A stretch of DNA of 64,000 nt, from positions 2,790,753 to 2,854,752 of the forward strand of contig NZ_LT896716.1 in assembly GCF_900187405.1 (NCBI RefSeq). Reading direction: 5' to 3'. This DNA comes from Geobacter sp. DSM 9736. Its GTDB lineage: Bacteria; Desulfobacterota; Desulfuromonadia; Geobacterales; Geobacteraceae. How positions within the stretch are numbered: position 1 is the first letter of the stretch; every line of letters begins with the position of its first letter. A program made the position numbers and the translations under genes. The notes under the pieces are model-generated. The model was given only the letters and a program-made list of their open reading frames with translations. It had not been told where the DNA came from and did no database searches. Below, in pieces: positions 52,792 through 62,361 of this stretch.

Positions 52792-54122
52792 TTAGCTTCC
52801 TCCCTCTCTGATTTTTTATTCCTGAGCAGGAGCAGCGGCACCCCCGCCAACAGGATTGCGATGCCGACAACCGCTCCCTTCCCAGTGTGAATCAAGCTCG
52901 ACCAGAGCATGTACAGACACACGAGGCAAAAGAGGATCGGGGTCGCTGGGTAGAAGGGCACAACGAAAGGACGCGGGACATGGGGATCCCGGCGCCGCAG
53001 AACGAAAAGCGAAATTCCCACAAGCAGGAGAAAGAGCCAGAATACCGGCGCCGTATATTCCACCATGGTTGCGAACCCGCTCCGGGACCTGGTACCCACG
53101 GCCACCAGAGCAAGGGAAATGGCTCCCTGAACCAGAAGTGCGTTAACCGGTGTCCCCCCTCCGGCGCTCCAGTTGCCGAGAAACCGGAACACGCGAAAGT
53201 CCCTGCCGAGAGCGTAGCTCGTTCGCGCACCGGTAATGATGGAGCCGTTGATGGTGCTGAGGGCGGCCAGAGAGACGAGGAGGGTAATGAAGTAGACACC
53301 CTCCACCCCCAGCACGCGGCGCATCACGTCTGCCGCAACGGCATCGGAGCCCGACATGCCGGTAAGGCCCAGGCTCTTCACGAATGCGATGTTCGCCATG
53401 ACGTAGACGAGGGTAATCATGGCTATGCTGTACAGAAGCGCCTTCACGATGTTGCGGCGCTCCCCCCTCACCTCCGCCGAGAGGTATGCCGCTTCGTTCC
53501 ACCCGCCGTAGGTAAGAAGGACGAATATCATCGCTTTGCCTATGGCACCATGGGTTTCATCCGCTCCTTGGTGGACGGAGGGAGTTGCAACACCGAAGGC
53601 AACAGAGAAAAGGACACCGAAACCGAGCGCTATGACGACGACAAACATCTTCTGGACCCAGCTCCCCATCCGGATGCCGAAGACATTGATAACAGTCAAC
53701 AGCACGATGACGGCAGCTGCGTACCATGAGGAGGAGTACTCCCCCAGCCTTACGACCTGGGAGACGTAATCACCTATGAGAAACGCGAGCATGGCAATGG
53801 AACCTGACTGGATAACAGTCATCCTGGCCCAGGCGAAGAGAAAGCCGGGGGCACGACCGAATGCCCGGACGAGGTAGTGGTAGTCCCCCCCGGCGTCGGG
53901 ATAGGCTGAACCTAGTTCGGCATAGCAGAGAGCACCGATGAACGAAATCACGCCCCCGGCCACCCAGAGCAGGAGAAGGACCTGCTCGCTGCCGGCATTA
54001 GCCGCCACCACCGATGGAGTCTTGAAGATACCGGCCCCGATAACGATGCCGATTATTATGGAGACTGCATCTCCGATCGATATAGTTTGCCCCGGCGCTG
54101 CAGGAGCCTGTTGTTGCTTCAT
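52788..54122 (-). CDS. APC-family amino acid permease
   Basis: 444 residues with about 12 membrane helices. The start ISIGDAVSIIIGIVIGAGIF carries the APC signature GxG(I/A)GIF in helix 1; GALCYAELGSAYPDAGGDY follows. A charged C-terminus (NKKSEREEAK). Likely proton-coupled uptake or exchange of an amino acid. GAGGGGGAATC precedes the ATG at 54122. Substrate unknown. Confidence 0.9.
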   Translation of the reverse strand: MKQQQAPAAPGQTISIGDAVSIIIGIVIGAGIFKTPSVVAANAGSEQVLLLLWVAGGVISFIGALCYAELGSAYPDAGGDYHYLVRAFGRAPGFLFAWARMTVIQSGSIAMLAFLIGDYVSQVVRLGEYSSSWYAAAVIVLLTVINVFGIRMGSWVQKMFVVVIALGFGVLFSVAFGVATPSVHQGADETHGAIGKAMIFVLLTYGGWNEAAYLSAEVRGERRNIVKALLYSIAMITLVYVMANIAFVKSLGLTGMSGSDAVAADVMRRVLGVEGVYFITLLVSLAALSTINGSIITGARTSYALGRDFRVFRFLGNWSAGGGTPVNALLVQGAISLALVAVGTRSRSGFATMVEYTAPVFWLFLLLVGISLFVLRRRDPHVPRPFVVPFYPATPILFCLVCLYMLWSSLIHTGKGAVVGIAILLAGVPLLLLRNKKSEREEAK

Positions 54123-54251
54123 GATTCCCCCTCGGCTGGGGATGGCATTAGGACAAGTGTAACTGCTTTTCCCGGGGTGTCCATGCAGTGTGGGGACTGG
54201 CGGGGCTGCCCCCATACGTTCTTCAAGCATTAGAATAGTTGCATAAATGGC

Positions 54252-54383
54252 TTGACTTGTCGTGGGAACAGGTGCTACACCGTAACAGCTGCGTAACACG
54301 AGCGGAGGAAGCGTGACGCATTCAGGAAGCATAGATGTTACCATGGCCGTCCTGTCAGCCTGAGCTGATGAGACGGCCTTTTT
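54252..54383 (+). promoter_or_regulatory. Possible leader with small peptide and terminator upstream of the FIST gene
   Basis: TTGACT at 54252 with a poor -10 near 54275 is followed by GGAGGAAGC and a 16-codon frame from GTG 54313 to TGA 54363, encoding MTHSGSIDVTMAVLSA. Its stop lies in the loop of an intrinsic terminator (GGCCGTC 54345-54351, GACGGCC 54372-54378, then TTTTT). This could be an attenuator or simply the end of a small RNA. The rest of 54123-54514 shows nothing else. Confidence 0.4.
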
Positions 54384-54514
54384 ATTTCCTGCAGATCTTG
54401 TGGCTAATGCCGAAGTGGGGGAAGTATGGGCATATCTGTCGGAACCGATGAGGCGGCCTGCAGCACTGAGATTGCAGCATCTTGATGTAAAAGACCTATC
54501 GCAGGGAGCACTCA

Positions 54515-55747
54515 ATGACCAGAATCGGAATCGGCTATGGAAATCAGGCGGACGGCTTTGCACTTGGGCAACAGGTTGTACGGGCGGCACTGGATTCCGG
54601 CGGAATCAGCACCCCCGACCTTCTTCTCGCCTTTTGCAGCGGCAATACCGATCTCCACCGCTTTTACGATGGGCTTCGAAGTCTGGTTGGAGATACGGTT
54701 CCCATTATCGGTGGTTCAAGCATCGGTGTTATCACCTGGGACGACCTCTCCTACCATGGCTGCCCAGCAGCCGCAGCTGCCATAGAATCCAGTTCCATTC
54801 GGTTCTCCATAGCATCGGCAGATGGTGTCGACATCGACGAAGCTTCTGCGGCCGCACGAATGGCGGATGGTCTCCAGTCCACAGATCTGGACAAGGCGCT
54901 CCTCCTTTTCTACGACTCGGTACGGGTGCCGGCAGGGCAATCCGGCCCCCCTGTTCTCAACTCTTCCGCGCCACTGCTGGAAGGAATCGTCAAGAAGCTC
55001 CCCTGCCACCTACCAATCATAGGCGCGGGCCTACTCGGGGACTACATGTTCCGGCACACCTGGCAGTATTGCGGAAACAAAGTCGGTACGCAGCAGGTAG
55101 TAGGCTGTATGGTTTCCGGCAATGTCTCGGCCTACCACGCGATCATGCACGGCTGCATCCCACTCGACGGGGTCTACCGCCGGATAACCCGGATTCAGGA
55201 TGACGTCATCTACGAACTGGACGGCAGGCCGGTAGTTCCACTTCTCGATGAGCTCTTCGGAAACAGGGAGTGGCAGAACGAAAGGCCGATCATCAGCAAC
55301 CTGACGATCGGCATAAACCACGGCGAGCGGTACGGCGCACCCATCGAGAGTAGTTACGTCAACCGACTCATAACGGGAGTGATCCCTGACGGGACCGGCA
55401 TCGGTATGTTCGAGACCGACCTGGAAGCGGGGCAGGAAATCCAGTTCATGGTTCGGGACAACCGCATGATGCTCAAATCGGTCGCCGACAATGCACCGGA
55501 TATTATCGAGAGGATCAGATCCGAAGGGAAAAAACCACTCTTCGCCCTTTACATAAGTTGTGGCGGGAGGACGGCGGAACAGTCTTTGACCGATGAGGAA
55601 GAAGCTGCCGAAATCCAACGGGTCATGAAGGATGCGAACGTCCCTCTTCTAGGATTTTATTCAGGGGTGGAAATCGCTCCAATGCTCGGGAGAAGCCGCG
55701 GGCTGGACTGGACAGGGGTGCTCCTGATCCTTGCGGAGGATCGCTAG
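54515..55747 (+). CDS. FIST domain sensor protein
   Basis: 410 residues: FIST-N about 10-200 (GDTVPIIGGSSIGVITWDDL, IIGAGLLGDYM) and FIST-C about 220-400 (EIQFMVRDNRMM, LFALYISCGGR, LGFYSGVEIAPM). FIST proteins are predicted to bind small ligands such as amino acids and feed kinases or cyclases. GGGAG precedes the ATG. Its stop is 2 bases before the hybrid kinase start, so both are coupled. Confidence 0.9.
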   Translation: MTRIGIGYGNQADGFALGQQVVRAALDSGGISTPDLLLAFCSGNTDLHRFYDGLRSLVGDTVPIIGGSSIGVITWDDLSYHGCPAAAAAIESSSIRFSIASADGVDIDEASAAARMADGLQSTDLDKALLLFYDSVRVPAGQSGPPVLNSSAPLLEGIVKKLPCHLPIIGAGLLGDYMFRHTWQYCGNKVGTQQVVGCMVSGNVSAYHAIMHGCIPLDGVYRRITRIQDDVIYELDGRPVVPLLDELFGNREWQNERPIISNLTIGINHGERYGAPIESSYVNRLITGVIPDGTGIGMFETDLEAGQEIQFMVRDNRMMLKSVADNAPDIIERIRSEGKKPLFALYISCGGRTAEQSLTDEEEAAEIQRVMKDANVPLLGFYSGVEIAPMLGRSRGLDWTGVLLILAEDR

Positions 55748-55749
55748 TT

Positions 55750-57900
55750 TTGCGGGAAGACTGTTCAGAAATAAATGCGTTAAGGAAAATGCTTCTTGAA
55801 GCCCACGCCGAACGCGATTACTACCGTCACGTTGCCGAGAGGCTCGGCCAGAAGTCGCTGAGCGATACTCAGGATTTCACCCGCCTCATCCACAATCTAC
55901 GGCAGACGGAAGAGAAGCTGCGCCTGATACAGGAGGAGCTCGAAAAGACGATAGCCGAGCGGACAGCCGAGCTGCTCAGAAGCAACGAGGACCTTCGGGA
56001 AAGCACCTCGCGTTACGACGAGCTGGTCCGCCGCATTCCCAATGGTGTTTACACACTGCGCTTCAGCCGTGACGGGTCAATGCAGTTCGACTACCTCAGC
56101 CCGCAGATCTGCGAAATTCTCGCTCTAGACTGCGAAGAACTTATGCGTGACGCCGGACTGGCCTTTGCCATCGCACATCCCGAAGATCGGGATAATCTCG
56201 AAAAGGCATCGCTTGAAGCCACCAGGACCCGGACGCCCTTCCGGTGGGAAGGGCGCTTCATCATCAGAAACGAGATCCGTTGGGTCCGCCTCGAAGCAGA
56301 TCCGACTACCAACCCGCAGGATGACGTGATCTGGAACGGAGTTCTCAGCGACGTCACCCACCGCAAGCTCACCGAAGAGAAGCTTAGGGAGAGCGAAGAG
56401 CTTTACCGACTCCTGACTGAAGTCGCACCGAATGCAATCACAGTCGCAGATCCGACCGGAGAAATTCTGATGGCTAATCGCAAAGCCCTGGAACTCTTCG
56501 GGCATGCCGATGAGTCGGAGGCGGTTGGAAAGCCGATTTTTCAGTGGATACCTGCACACAGTGTAGATACCGCCTGCGCCGCCCTCGACGAGTTGTTTAG
56601 AAAGGGCACCTTATCCGACCTGGAGCTTAAGTTCGTACGCAGGGACGGAACGGAATTCACGGGAGAAGCTAATGCTTCGCTGCTGCGCGACTCCCACGGA
56701 GAGCCGAAGCTGATCGTTATCGTAACCTCCGACACCACGCAGAAAAAGCAGGCGGAAGCCGAACGGCTCAAACTGCAGAAACTTGAGGCGATCGGCACTC
56801 TGGCTGGTGGTATCGCCCATGATTTCAACAACCTGTTGCAGGGGGTTTTCGGCTACATAACCATGGCAAGAATGGAAATCGACCATCGAGAGGGAGCGCT
56901 TGCATTGCTGGATCAGGCAGAGCAGGCGATGAGCCAGGCAGTGAATCTGACATCACAGCTATTAACCTTCGCAAAAGGAGGAACACCGGTGAAAAAGAAG
57001 GTATCGTTGCGGCAGGCAATCGAGAATGCGACACGGTTTGCCCTAAGCGGATCAAGCAGCACCTGCACGATAACCATCGCCGACGACCTCTGGGCCGCTG
57101 ATGCGGACGAAGGGCAGATCGGCCAGGTCATCCAGAACATCGTCCTCAATGCCAGCCAGGCAATGGGTCAGTCGGGGACAGTGGAAATTTCGGCCGACAA
57201 TGTCGATCTCAAAGCAGGAAGCAATCAGGCGCTGCCGGAAGGGGGAAGATTCATAAGAATACAGATCAGGGATACCGGCATCGGCATGCCCCCACACTAC
57301 CTTTCCAAGATCTTCGACCCCTATTTCACTACCAAGCAGAAGGGTAGCGGACTAGGCCTGGCGACCTCACACTCCATAGTGAAAAGGCATGGTGGAGCTA
57401 TTTCCGTTCTTTCGGAGCCGGATAAAGGAACCATCTTCTCCGTCCATCTCCCTGCCACAGCACTGGAATCATCGGATATTGAAGAAGCAGCGCCCGCTCC
57501 GCAAGCCATCTCGGCACGAAAGGGAAGAATTCTGGTCATGGATGACGAGGAGATGGTGCGGGATGTTTCCCGGGAAATGATCGAGATGTCCGGTTACGAG
57601 GTAGAATGCGCGGCGGAAGGAGAAGAGGCTATTGAAAAAATAGGACTTGCCTGTAGTTCCGGAACTCCGTTCGACGTCGTAATCCTCGATCTGACGGTTA
57701 AGGGGGGCATGGGGGGAGAGGAGGCTATCGGGCGGATCCGGGAAATTGCTCCCGGCATCAGAGCCATCGTTTCCAGCGGCTATGCTGACAACGCGATAGT
57801 GGCCGACTACCGTGGTTACGGTTTCGATGCGTATCTCAACAAACCGTACACCCTGTCCGCCCTGAGAGAGATGCTGTCAACGCTGCTCCCGTGTCAGTGA
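55750..57900 (+). CDS. PAS hybrid histidine kinase partner of FIST
   Basis: 716 residues, no membrane helix. A coiled coil (1-80) precedes two PAS domains (about 85-210 and 215-335), then HisKA (GGIAHDFNNLLQGVFGYI), an ATPase domain (DTGIGMPPHYLSKIFDPYF, GSGLGLATSH) and a C-terminal receiver with Asp in VVILDLTVKGGMGG and Lys in NKPYT. It starts with TTG at 55750 after GGAGGATCGCTAG. The FIST protein is its likely cytoplasmic sensor input. Its stop abuts the convergent ABC gene. Confidence 0.92.
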   Translation: MREDCSEINALRKMLLEAHAERDYYRHVAERLGQKSLSDTQDFTRLIHNLRQTEEKLRLIQEELEKTIAERTAELLRSNEDLRESTSRYDELVRRIPNGVYTLRFSRDGSMQFDYLSPQICEILALDCEELMRDAGLAFAIAHPEDRDNLEKASLEATRTRTPFRWEGRFIIRNEIRWVRLEADPTTNPQDDVIWNGVLSDVTHRKLTEEKLRESEELYRLLTEVAPNAITVADPTGEILMANRKALELFGHADESEAVGKPIFQWIPAHSVDTACAALDELFRKGTLSDLELKFVRRDGTEFTGEANASLLRDSHGEPKLIVIVTSDTTQKKQAEAERLKLQKLEAIGTLAGGIAHDFNNLLQGVFGYITMARMEIDHREGALALLDQAEQAMSQAVNLTSQLLTFAKGGTPVKKKVSLRQAIENATRFALSGSSSTCTITIADDLWAADADEGQIGQVIQNIVLNASQAMGQSGTVEISADNVDLKAGSNQALPEGGRFIRIQIRDTGIGMPPHYLSKIFDPYFTTKQKGSGLGLATSHSIVKRHGGAISVLSEPDKGTIFSVHLPATALESSDIEEAAPAPQAISARKGRILVMDDEEMVRDVSREMIEMSGYEVECAAEGEEAIEKIGLACSSGTPFDVVILDLTVKGGMGGEEAIGRIREIAPGIRAIVSSGYADNAIVADYRGYGFDAYLNKPYTLSALREMLSTLLPCQ

Positions 57901-59703
57901 TCATCCCCTGAACTGCAGTTCGTAAAGCCGGTAGTAGAGTCCGCGCTTCGCAAGAAGCTCCTGGTGTGTTCCCTCCTCCGCTTTTTCTCCACGATGCACA
58001 ACTACGATGCGGTCCGCGTCCTGGATGGTGGAAAGGCGGTGGGCGACAATAAGGGAAGTACGCCCGGCCATGAGCCCTTTCAGTCCCTCCTGAATCAGTT
58101 TTTCACTGGCTGAATCCACGCTTGCCGTTGCTTCATCGAGCACGAGTATTTCCGGATCATAGGCAACGGCCCGTGCGAACGAGATGAGCTGGCGTTCTCC
58201 GGCAGAAAAGTTCTTGCCCCGCTCCCGGACCTCTTCATCGAAGCCCTTTGGAAGATCTTTGATGAAGCGGTCGGCCCCGACGAGTGCCGCGGCTAACTCC
58301 ATCCTGGCGCGAGCCCGCTCATCTCCCAGCGTGATATTGTCCGCAACGGTGCCGGTAAAGAGGTATGGCTCCTGGAGCACGATTCCTATGCGGCGGCGTA
58401 GATCCGAAAGGGAGTATCCACGGATGTCGGTACCGTTTAGAGCTATTTTCCCCTCATGCACTTCGTAGAGCCGCGTGAGAAGACGCGTCACTGTTGTTTT
58501 GCCTCCGCCCGTTTCTCCGACTAGCGCTATGCGCTCACCTCTGCGCAACTTCAGGTTGAATCCCTTGAGTACGTACTCATTGCCACTGTAGGCAAACCAG
58601 ACATTGTCAAAGACCACGCTATCGAGAGGGTGCTGATCCCTATCCTCCGCGTATCCGCCTGGACTCTGCAGGCCGATACTCAGTGAGTTCCGTCCGGCGT
58701 CGACTTCTGTGTCTAGCAGGTGGAATATCCGTTCAAGTGCAGCCATTGCTCCTTGCATGACCGAATACTTGGCCGAGAGATCCCTGATCGGAGCAAAGAA
58801 CTTGTCGATGTAGTAAATGAAGGCCACCAGGGCACCGAAGCTGAGCGCCCCGCCGAGGATCTCGTTGCCGCCGTACCAGATTATGAGTCCGACGGCGACC
58901 GACGAGAGTGCCTCGACGAGGGCATAGAGAGAGGCATCCCAGGTGATGACCGGTAGATTTGAGTCGCGATACGCGGCGTTTAGGCGGCAGAATTCGTTAC
59001 GCTCGATTTCCTGCCGGTTGAAGAGCTGCACCGTGGCGATGCCGCCGATGCTTTCGGCAAGAAAGGAGTTCAGGTTGGCCAGCCGTGAGCGCACCTCGCG
59101 GAAGGCTTGCCGCATGAGCCGGCGAAAGGTAAAGGCAACCCAGAAAAGCAGGGGGAGGACCGAGAAGGTGACGAGGGAGAGCTTCAGGTTCATCCACACC
59201 ATGATGCCGATGATCCCCGCCAGAAGAACGACATCCCCGATTATAGTTATGATCCCGGCGGCGAACATCTCACCGAGTGCTTCTATGTCGCTTGTCAGCC
59301 TGGTTACCAGCCCCCCCGTGGGTGTACGGTCGAAAAATGAAGCGGGAAGGCGCTGAACATGGGAAAAAAGCTCCATGCGCAGGTCGCGCATCACACGCTG
59401 CCCTATCAGTTGCAGAAGATATACCTGCAGGTAAGTGAATAGTGATTCCACGAGAAGCAGGATAAAGAACCAGAGCGCCAGAACCGGCAACCCATCGAAC
59501 ACCCCGGTTACCAGGTGCCTGTCCACGGTGATCTTGAGCAGATAGGGCTGTGCAAGGCGGGCTGCAGCCAGCAGGGGTAGCAGGAGCAGAGCCAGCACGA
59601 CCATGCTGCGGTACGGACGAAGGTAACTGAGAAACCGCGCCACCAGCTTCCTGTCGTAAGCTTTTCCGACTATTTCCTCCTCATATAGCCCGCCAAAATG
59701 CAT
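57901..59703 (-). CDS. ABC exporter half, heterodimer partner B
   Basis: 600 residues: six-helix exporter domain, then NBD with Walker A (VGETGGGKTTV), a non-canonical signature (FSAGERQL), Walker B with catalytic Glu (ILVLDEATASVD) and switch His (VAHRLST). Walker B here is intact but the LSGGQ is degenerate, which complements the other half. It overlaps its partner as ATGA. Substrate unknown (drug, lipid or peptide). Confidence 0.92.
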   Translation of the reverse strand: MHFGGLYEEEIVGKAYDRKLVARFLSYLRPYRSMVVLALLLLPLLAAARLAQPYLLKITVDRHLVTGVFDGLPVLALWFFILLLVESLFTYLQVYLLQLIGQRVMRDLRMELFSHVQRLPASFFDRTPTGGLVTRLTSDIEALGEMFAAGIITIIGDVVLLAGIIGIMVWMNLKLSLVTFSVLPLLFWVAFTFRRLMRQAFREVRSRLANLNSFLAESIGGIATVQLFNRQEIERNEFCRLNAAYRDSNLPVITWDASLYALVEALSSVAVGLIIWYGGNEILGGALSFGALVAFIYYIDKFFAPIRDLSAKYSVMQGAMAALERIFHLLDTEVDAGRNSLSIGLQSPGGYAEDRDQHPLDSVVFDNVWFAYSGNEYVLKGFNLKLRRGERIALVGETGGGKTTVTRLLTRLYEVHEGKIALNGTDIRGYSLSDLRRRIGIVLQEPYLFTGTVADNITLGDERARARMELAAALVGADRFIKDLPKGFDEEVRERGKNFSAGERQLISFARAVAYDPEILVLDEATASVDSASEKLIQEGLKGLMAGRTSLIVAHRLSTIQDADRIVVVHRGEKAEEGTHQELLAKRGLYYRLYELQFRG

Positions 59704-61532
59704 CAGAGTTCCTCTATCTCCGCTCGCAGCTGCTGTTCCCGATGCATTGCCGCGTATTTCCCCCCCTGCTGAACAAGCTGGTCGTGAGTACCCTGCTCAA
59801 CGATCCTTCCCTCTTCGAGAACGACGATAAGGTCGCAGTCGCGCACCGCCGATAGTCGATGTGAAACGATGATTACGGTACGTCGGCCATAATATGAGGC
59901 TAGCCCCTGAAGAATGTTTTGCTCGGTGGCGGCATCCACTGCGGATAGGGGGTCGTCGAGTATGAGTATAGCCGGGTCCTTGAGCAGCGCCCGGGCAATT
60001 GCCGTCCGCTGCTTTTGTCCCCCGGACAGGGTAACGCCCCTTTCCCCCACCAACGTGTCATAGCCATTGGGAAAGCGTTCTATGTCACCATCGATGCAGG
60101 CAAGACGAGCAGCCTTTTCCACGGCAGAACGGTCAGCCCCTTCCCGCCCGTAGGCGATGTTGTCGGCGATGGTTCGCGAAAAGAGGAAACTTTCCTGAGG
60201 AATGAAACCGATGGCTTCGCGTAGCTGATGCAGGGGGATTCTGTTGATGTCCGTCCCGTCGATGAATATCTTCCCCTCCTCCACCGGGAAGAGGCGAGGG
60301 ATGAGCCTTACCAGGCTCGTCTTGCTGCTTCCGACAGGACCGACTATCCCTAACTTCATACCCTTCCGGATGTGGAGAGATATACCCCGGAGAAGCGGCT
60401 TCTCTTCATACCCGAAAAACAGGTTTCGCACCTCGATCGTCCCCTCTATCCGAGGGACCTCCGCCGATTCTCGGTCATCCTTCACGATGGGACTTGCGTC
60501 GAGAATATGGCTGAGGCGTGACAGGGAAGCGGCTCCCCGCTGCATCAGGTTCAAGATCCAACCCAGCACGAGCGTAGGCCAGATGAGCATCGAAAGATAT
60601 CCGTTGAACGCCACGAAATCACCAAGAGTCATGGCACCGGAGATAACCCGGCTTCCCCCGATGAAGAGGACAAGGAGGGTACCGATCCCGCCAGTTGCCG
60701 CCATCACCGGGATCATTACCCCCCTCAGTCTGGCCATGGCCATGTTGCTGGCAAAATACCTCTCACTCACTTCCTGAAAAGTTTGTACCTGGAAATTCTC
60801 CCGGCAGTATGCCCTGACCACCACTGCCGCGGAGGCATTTTCTTCGATATGGCTCGACATGCGAGCCAGATCCTCCTGGGCCTGCTTCGATCTCCTGAAC
60901 ATGGAAGCCGTGATTCGTTTCACGACGAAAATCATCAGGGGGAACGGGATCACGGCGAAAAATGTCAGCAGCGGGTTGATGCGGAGCATGAGGTACACCG
61001 CCGATAGATATACGACCACCGTGTTGATGATATTGAGGATGCCGAACCCCAAGAGCATCCTCACGTTTGTAAGATCATTCGCGAAGCGTGAAAGGATATC
61101 GCCGGTACGTTGCTGTGCGAAATAAGGAAGGTCGAGTGTTATGAGGCGCGCGTAAAGATCTTCGCGAATACGGTACTCTATTGTACGGCCGGCATGGAGA
61201 AGGGTGGTCCGTGAAAAGATTCGAATTACGCCCTGCGCGGCAGCCGCAGCGATAATTGCTGCCGCGTACCACGCGGGAGAGCACCCAGAAGCCACAGGTG
61301 CACGAAGGCTGTCGATGGCGAGCTTGAGAAGCCAGGGAATAAGGAGGGCGAACCCGTTCGTGCCGAGCAGGAGCAGCGCTCCCCGCATGTATGTGTAGCG
61401 GCAAGAATGAAGATACCGGTATAGTTTTTTCAGCTCGTGAATCCGAAAACTCCTTCCGGCAACCCGGTGCGAATGGTTTTCAATTTTGTAATGGAATTTC
61501 TCTTCTCTGTCAAACGCCTGAAGCAGCTCCAC
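59703..61532 (-). CDS. ABC exporter half, heterodimer partner A
   Basis: 609 residues: membrane domain then NBD with Walker A (VGPVGSSKTSL), canonical LSGGQKQR signature, but Walker B LILDDPLSAVD with Asp in place of the catalytic Glu. The degenerate ATP site formed by this Walker B and the partner's FSAGE is the asymmetric pattern of heterodimeric exporters. The Walker A is also unusual (SSKTS). Confidence 0.92.
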   Translation of the reverse strand: MELLQAFDREEKFHYKIENHSHRVAGRSFRIHELKKLYRYLHSCRYTYMRGALLLLGTNGFALLIPWLLKLAIDSLRAPVASGCSPAWYAAAIIAAAAAQGVIRIFSRTTLLHAGRTIEYRIREDLYARLITLDLPYFAQQRTGDILSRFANDLTNVRMLLGFGILNIINTVVVYLSAVYLMLRINPLLTFFAVIPFPLMIFVVKRITASMFRRSKQAQEDLARMSSHIEENASAAVVVRAYCRENFQVQTFQEVSERYFASNMAMARLRGVMIPVMAATGGIGTLLVLFIGGSRVISGAMTLGDFVAFNGYLSMLIWPTLVLGWILNLMQRGAASLSRLSHILDASPIVKDDRESAEVPRIEGTIEVRNLFFGYEEKPLLRGISLHIRKGMKLGIVGPVGSSKTSLVRLIPRLFPVEEGKIFIDGTDINRIPLHQLREAIGFIPQESFLFSRTIADNIAYGREGADRSAVEKAARLACIDGDIERFPNGYDTLVGERGVTLSGGQKQRTAIARALLKDPAILILDDPLSAVDAATEQNILQGLASYYGRRTVIIVSHRLSAVRDCDLIVVLEEGRIVEQGTHDQLVQQGGKYAAMHREQQLRAEIEEL

Positions 61533-61576
61533 CGTAACCTCCAGCTCTCCGAACTACCCGATTTTAATAAATATCC

Positions 61577-61606
61577 TTGACAACACAAGTGGCAGTGTGA
61601 TATTCA
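61577..61606 (+). promoter_or_regulatory. Sigma-70 promoter candidate for hdrCB
   Basis: TTGACA at 61577-61582 and TATTCA at 61601-61606, spacing 18, with TG before the -10 (extended). Confidence 0.5.
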
Positions 61607-61776
61607 CTTTTTTACTGTTGTTAAAAATATTCTTCTAACTACCCGGCACAATGAGTATGACCGGTTTCTAATTTTTTACTTTTACTAAAAACCCTGCTTG
61701 CTGCCCTTCCCTCCTCATTGATTCCCTCCACGAGAAGTGCCGCCCCTCCTCTGCCGTAGCAGGAAAGGATCAGACC

Positions 61777-62361
61777 GTGAAATATTCGAAAATGACGCTT
61801 TCGACCGAGACCATGAACCTCGGATTCGTACGGAAAGTGGAGTCGCTGTCAGGCTCCTCCGTCCGGCGTTGCTTTCAGTGCGGGAAATGCTCGGCCGGAT
61901 GCCCCATGCGCTCTTTCATGGAGCACCCGCCGAACCGGATCGTGCGCCTTCTTCAACTGGGGCAGTACGAGCGGGTGCTCGCCGGGCGAAGCATATGGTA
62001 CTGCGCCTCGTGCGAGACTTGTTCGACCAGGTGTCCCAATAAGGTGGATCTCGCTGCCATAATGGATGCGCTCAGGAAGCTGTCATGGGATGCCCAGGGG
62101 CCATCCAAGGAAAGCTACGTCCAGCTGGCGAATCGTCTATTCATCGAGAACATCCGCAGCTACGGGCGGCAGTACGAGATGAGGCTTGCGGCGGTATTCA
62201 ACATGAAGAGCGGCCAGTTTCTCAAAGACCTGATGCTTGGCCCGAAATTGATCACGAAGGGCAAACTGAAGATGTTCCACCAGAAGAACAGGAATCAGCG
62301 AGAGGTGGAAAAGATATTCAGCCGCATCGAGGAGATGCGGCGTAAAGGTGATGCACCGTGA
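61777..62361 (+). CDS. hdrC: HdrC-like iron-sulfur subunit
   Basis: 194 residues with two [4Fe-4S] motifs: CFQCGKCSAGCP and CASCETCSTRCP. It has the layout of heterodisulfide reductase subunit C, which relays electrons between HdrA and HdrB. GTG at 61777 follows AGGAAAGGA. Its stop overlaps the HdrB start as GTGA. In a non-methanogen it would serve an Hdr-type complex in electron bifurcation or carbon metabolism. Confidence 0.92.
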   Translation: MKYSKMTLSTETMNLGFVRKVESLSGSSVRRCFQCGKCSAGCPMRSFMEHPPNRIVRLLQLGQYERVLAGRSIWYCASCETCSTRCPNKVDLAAIMDALRKLSWDAQGPSKESYVQLANRLFIENIRSYGRQYEMRLAAVFNMKSGQFLKDLMLGPKLITKGKLKMFHQKNRNQREVEKIFSRIEEMRRKGDAP

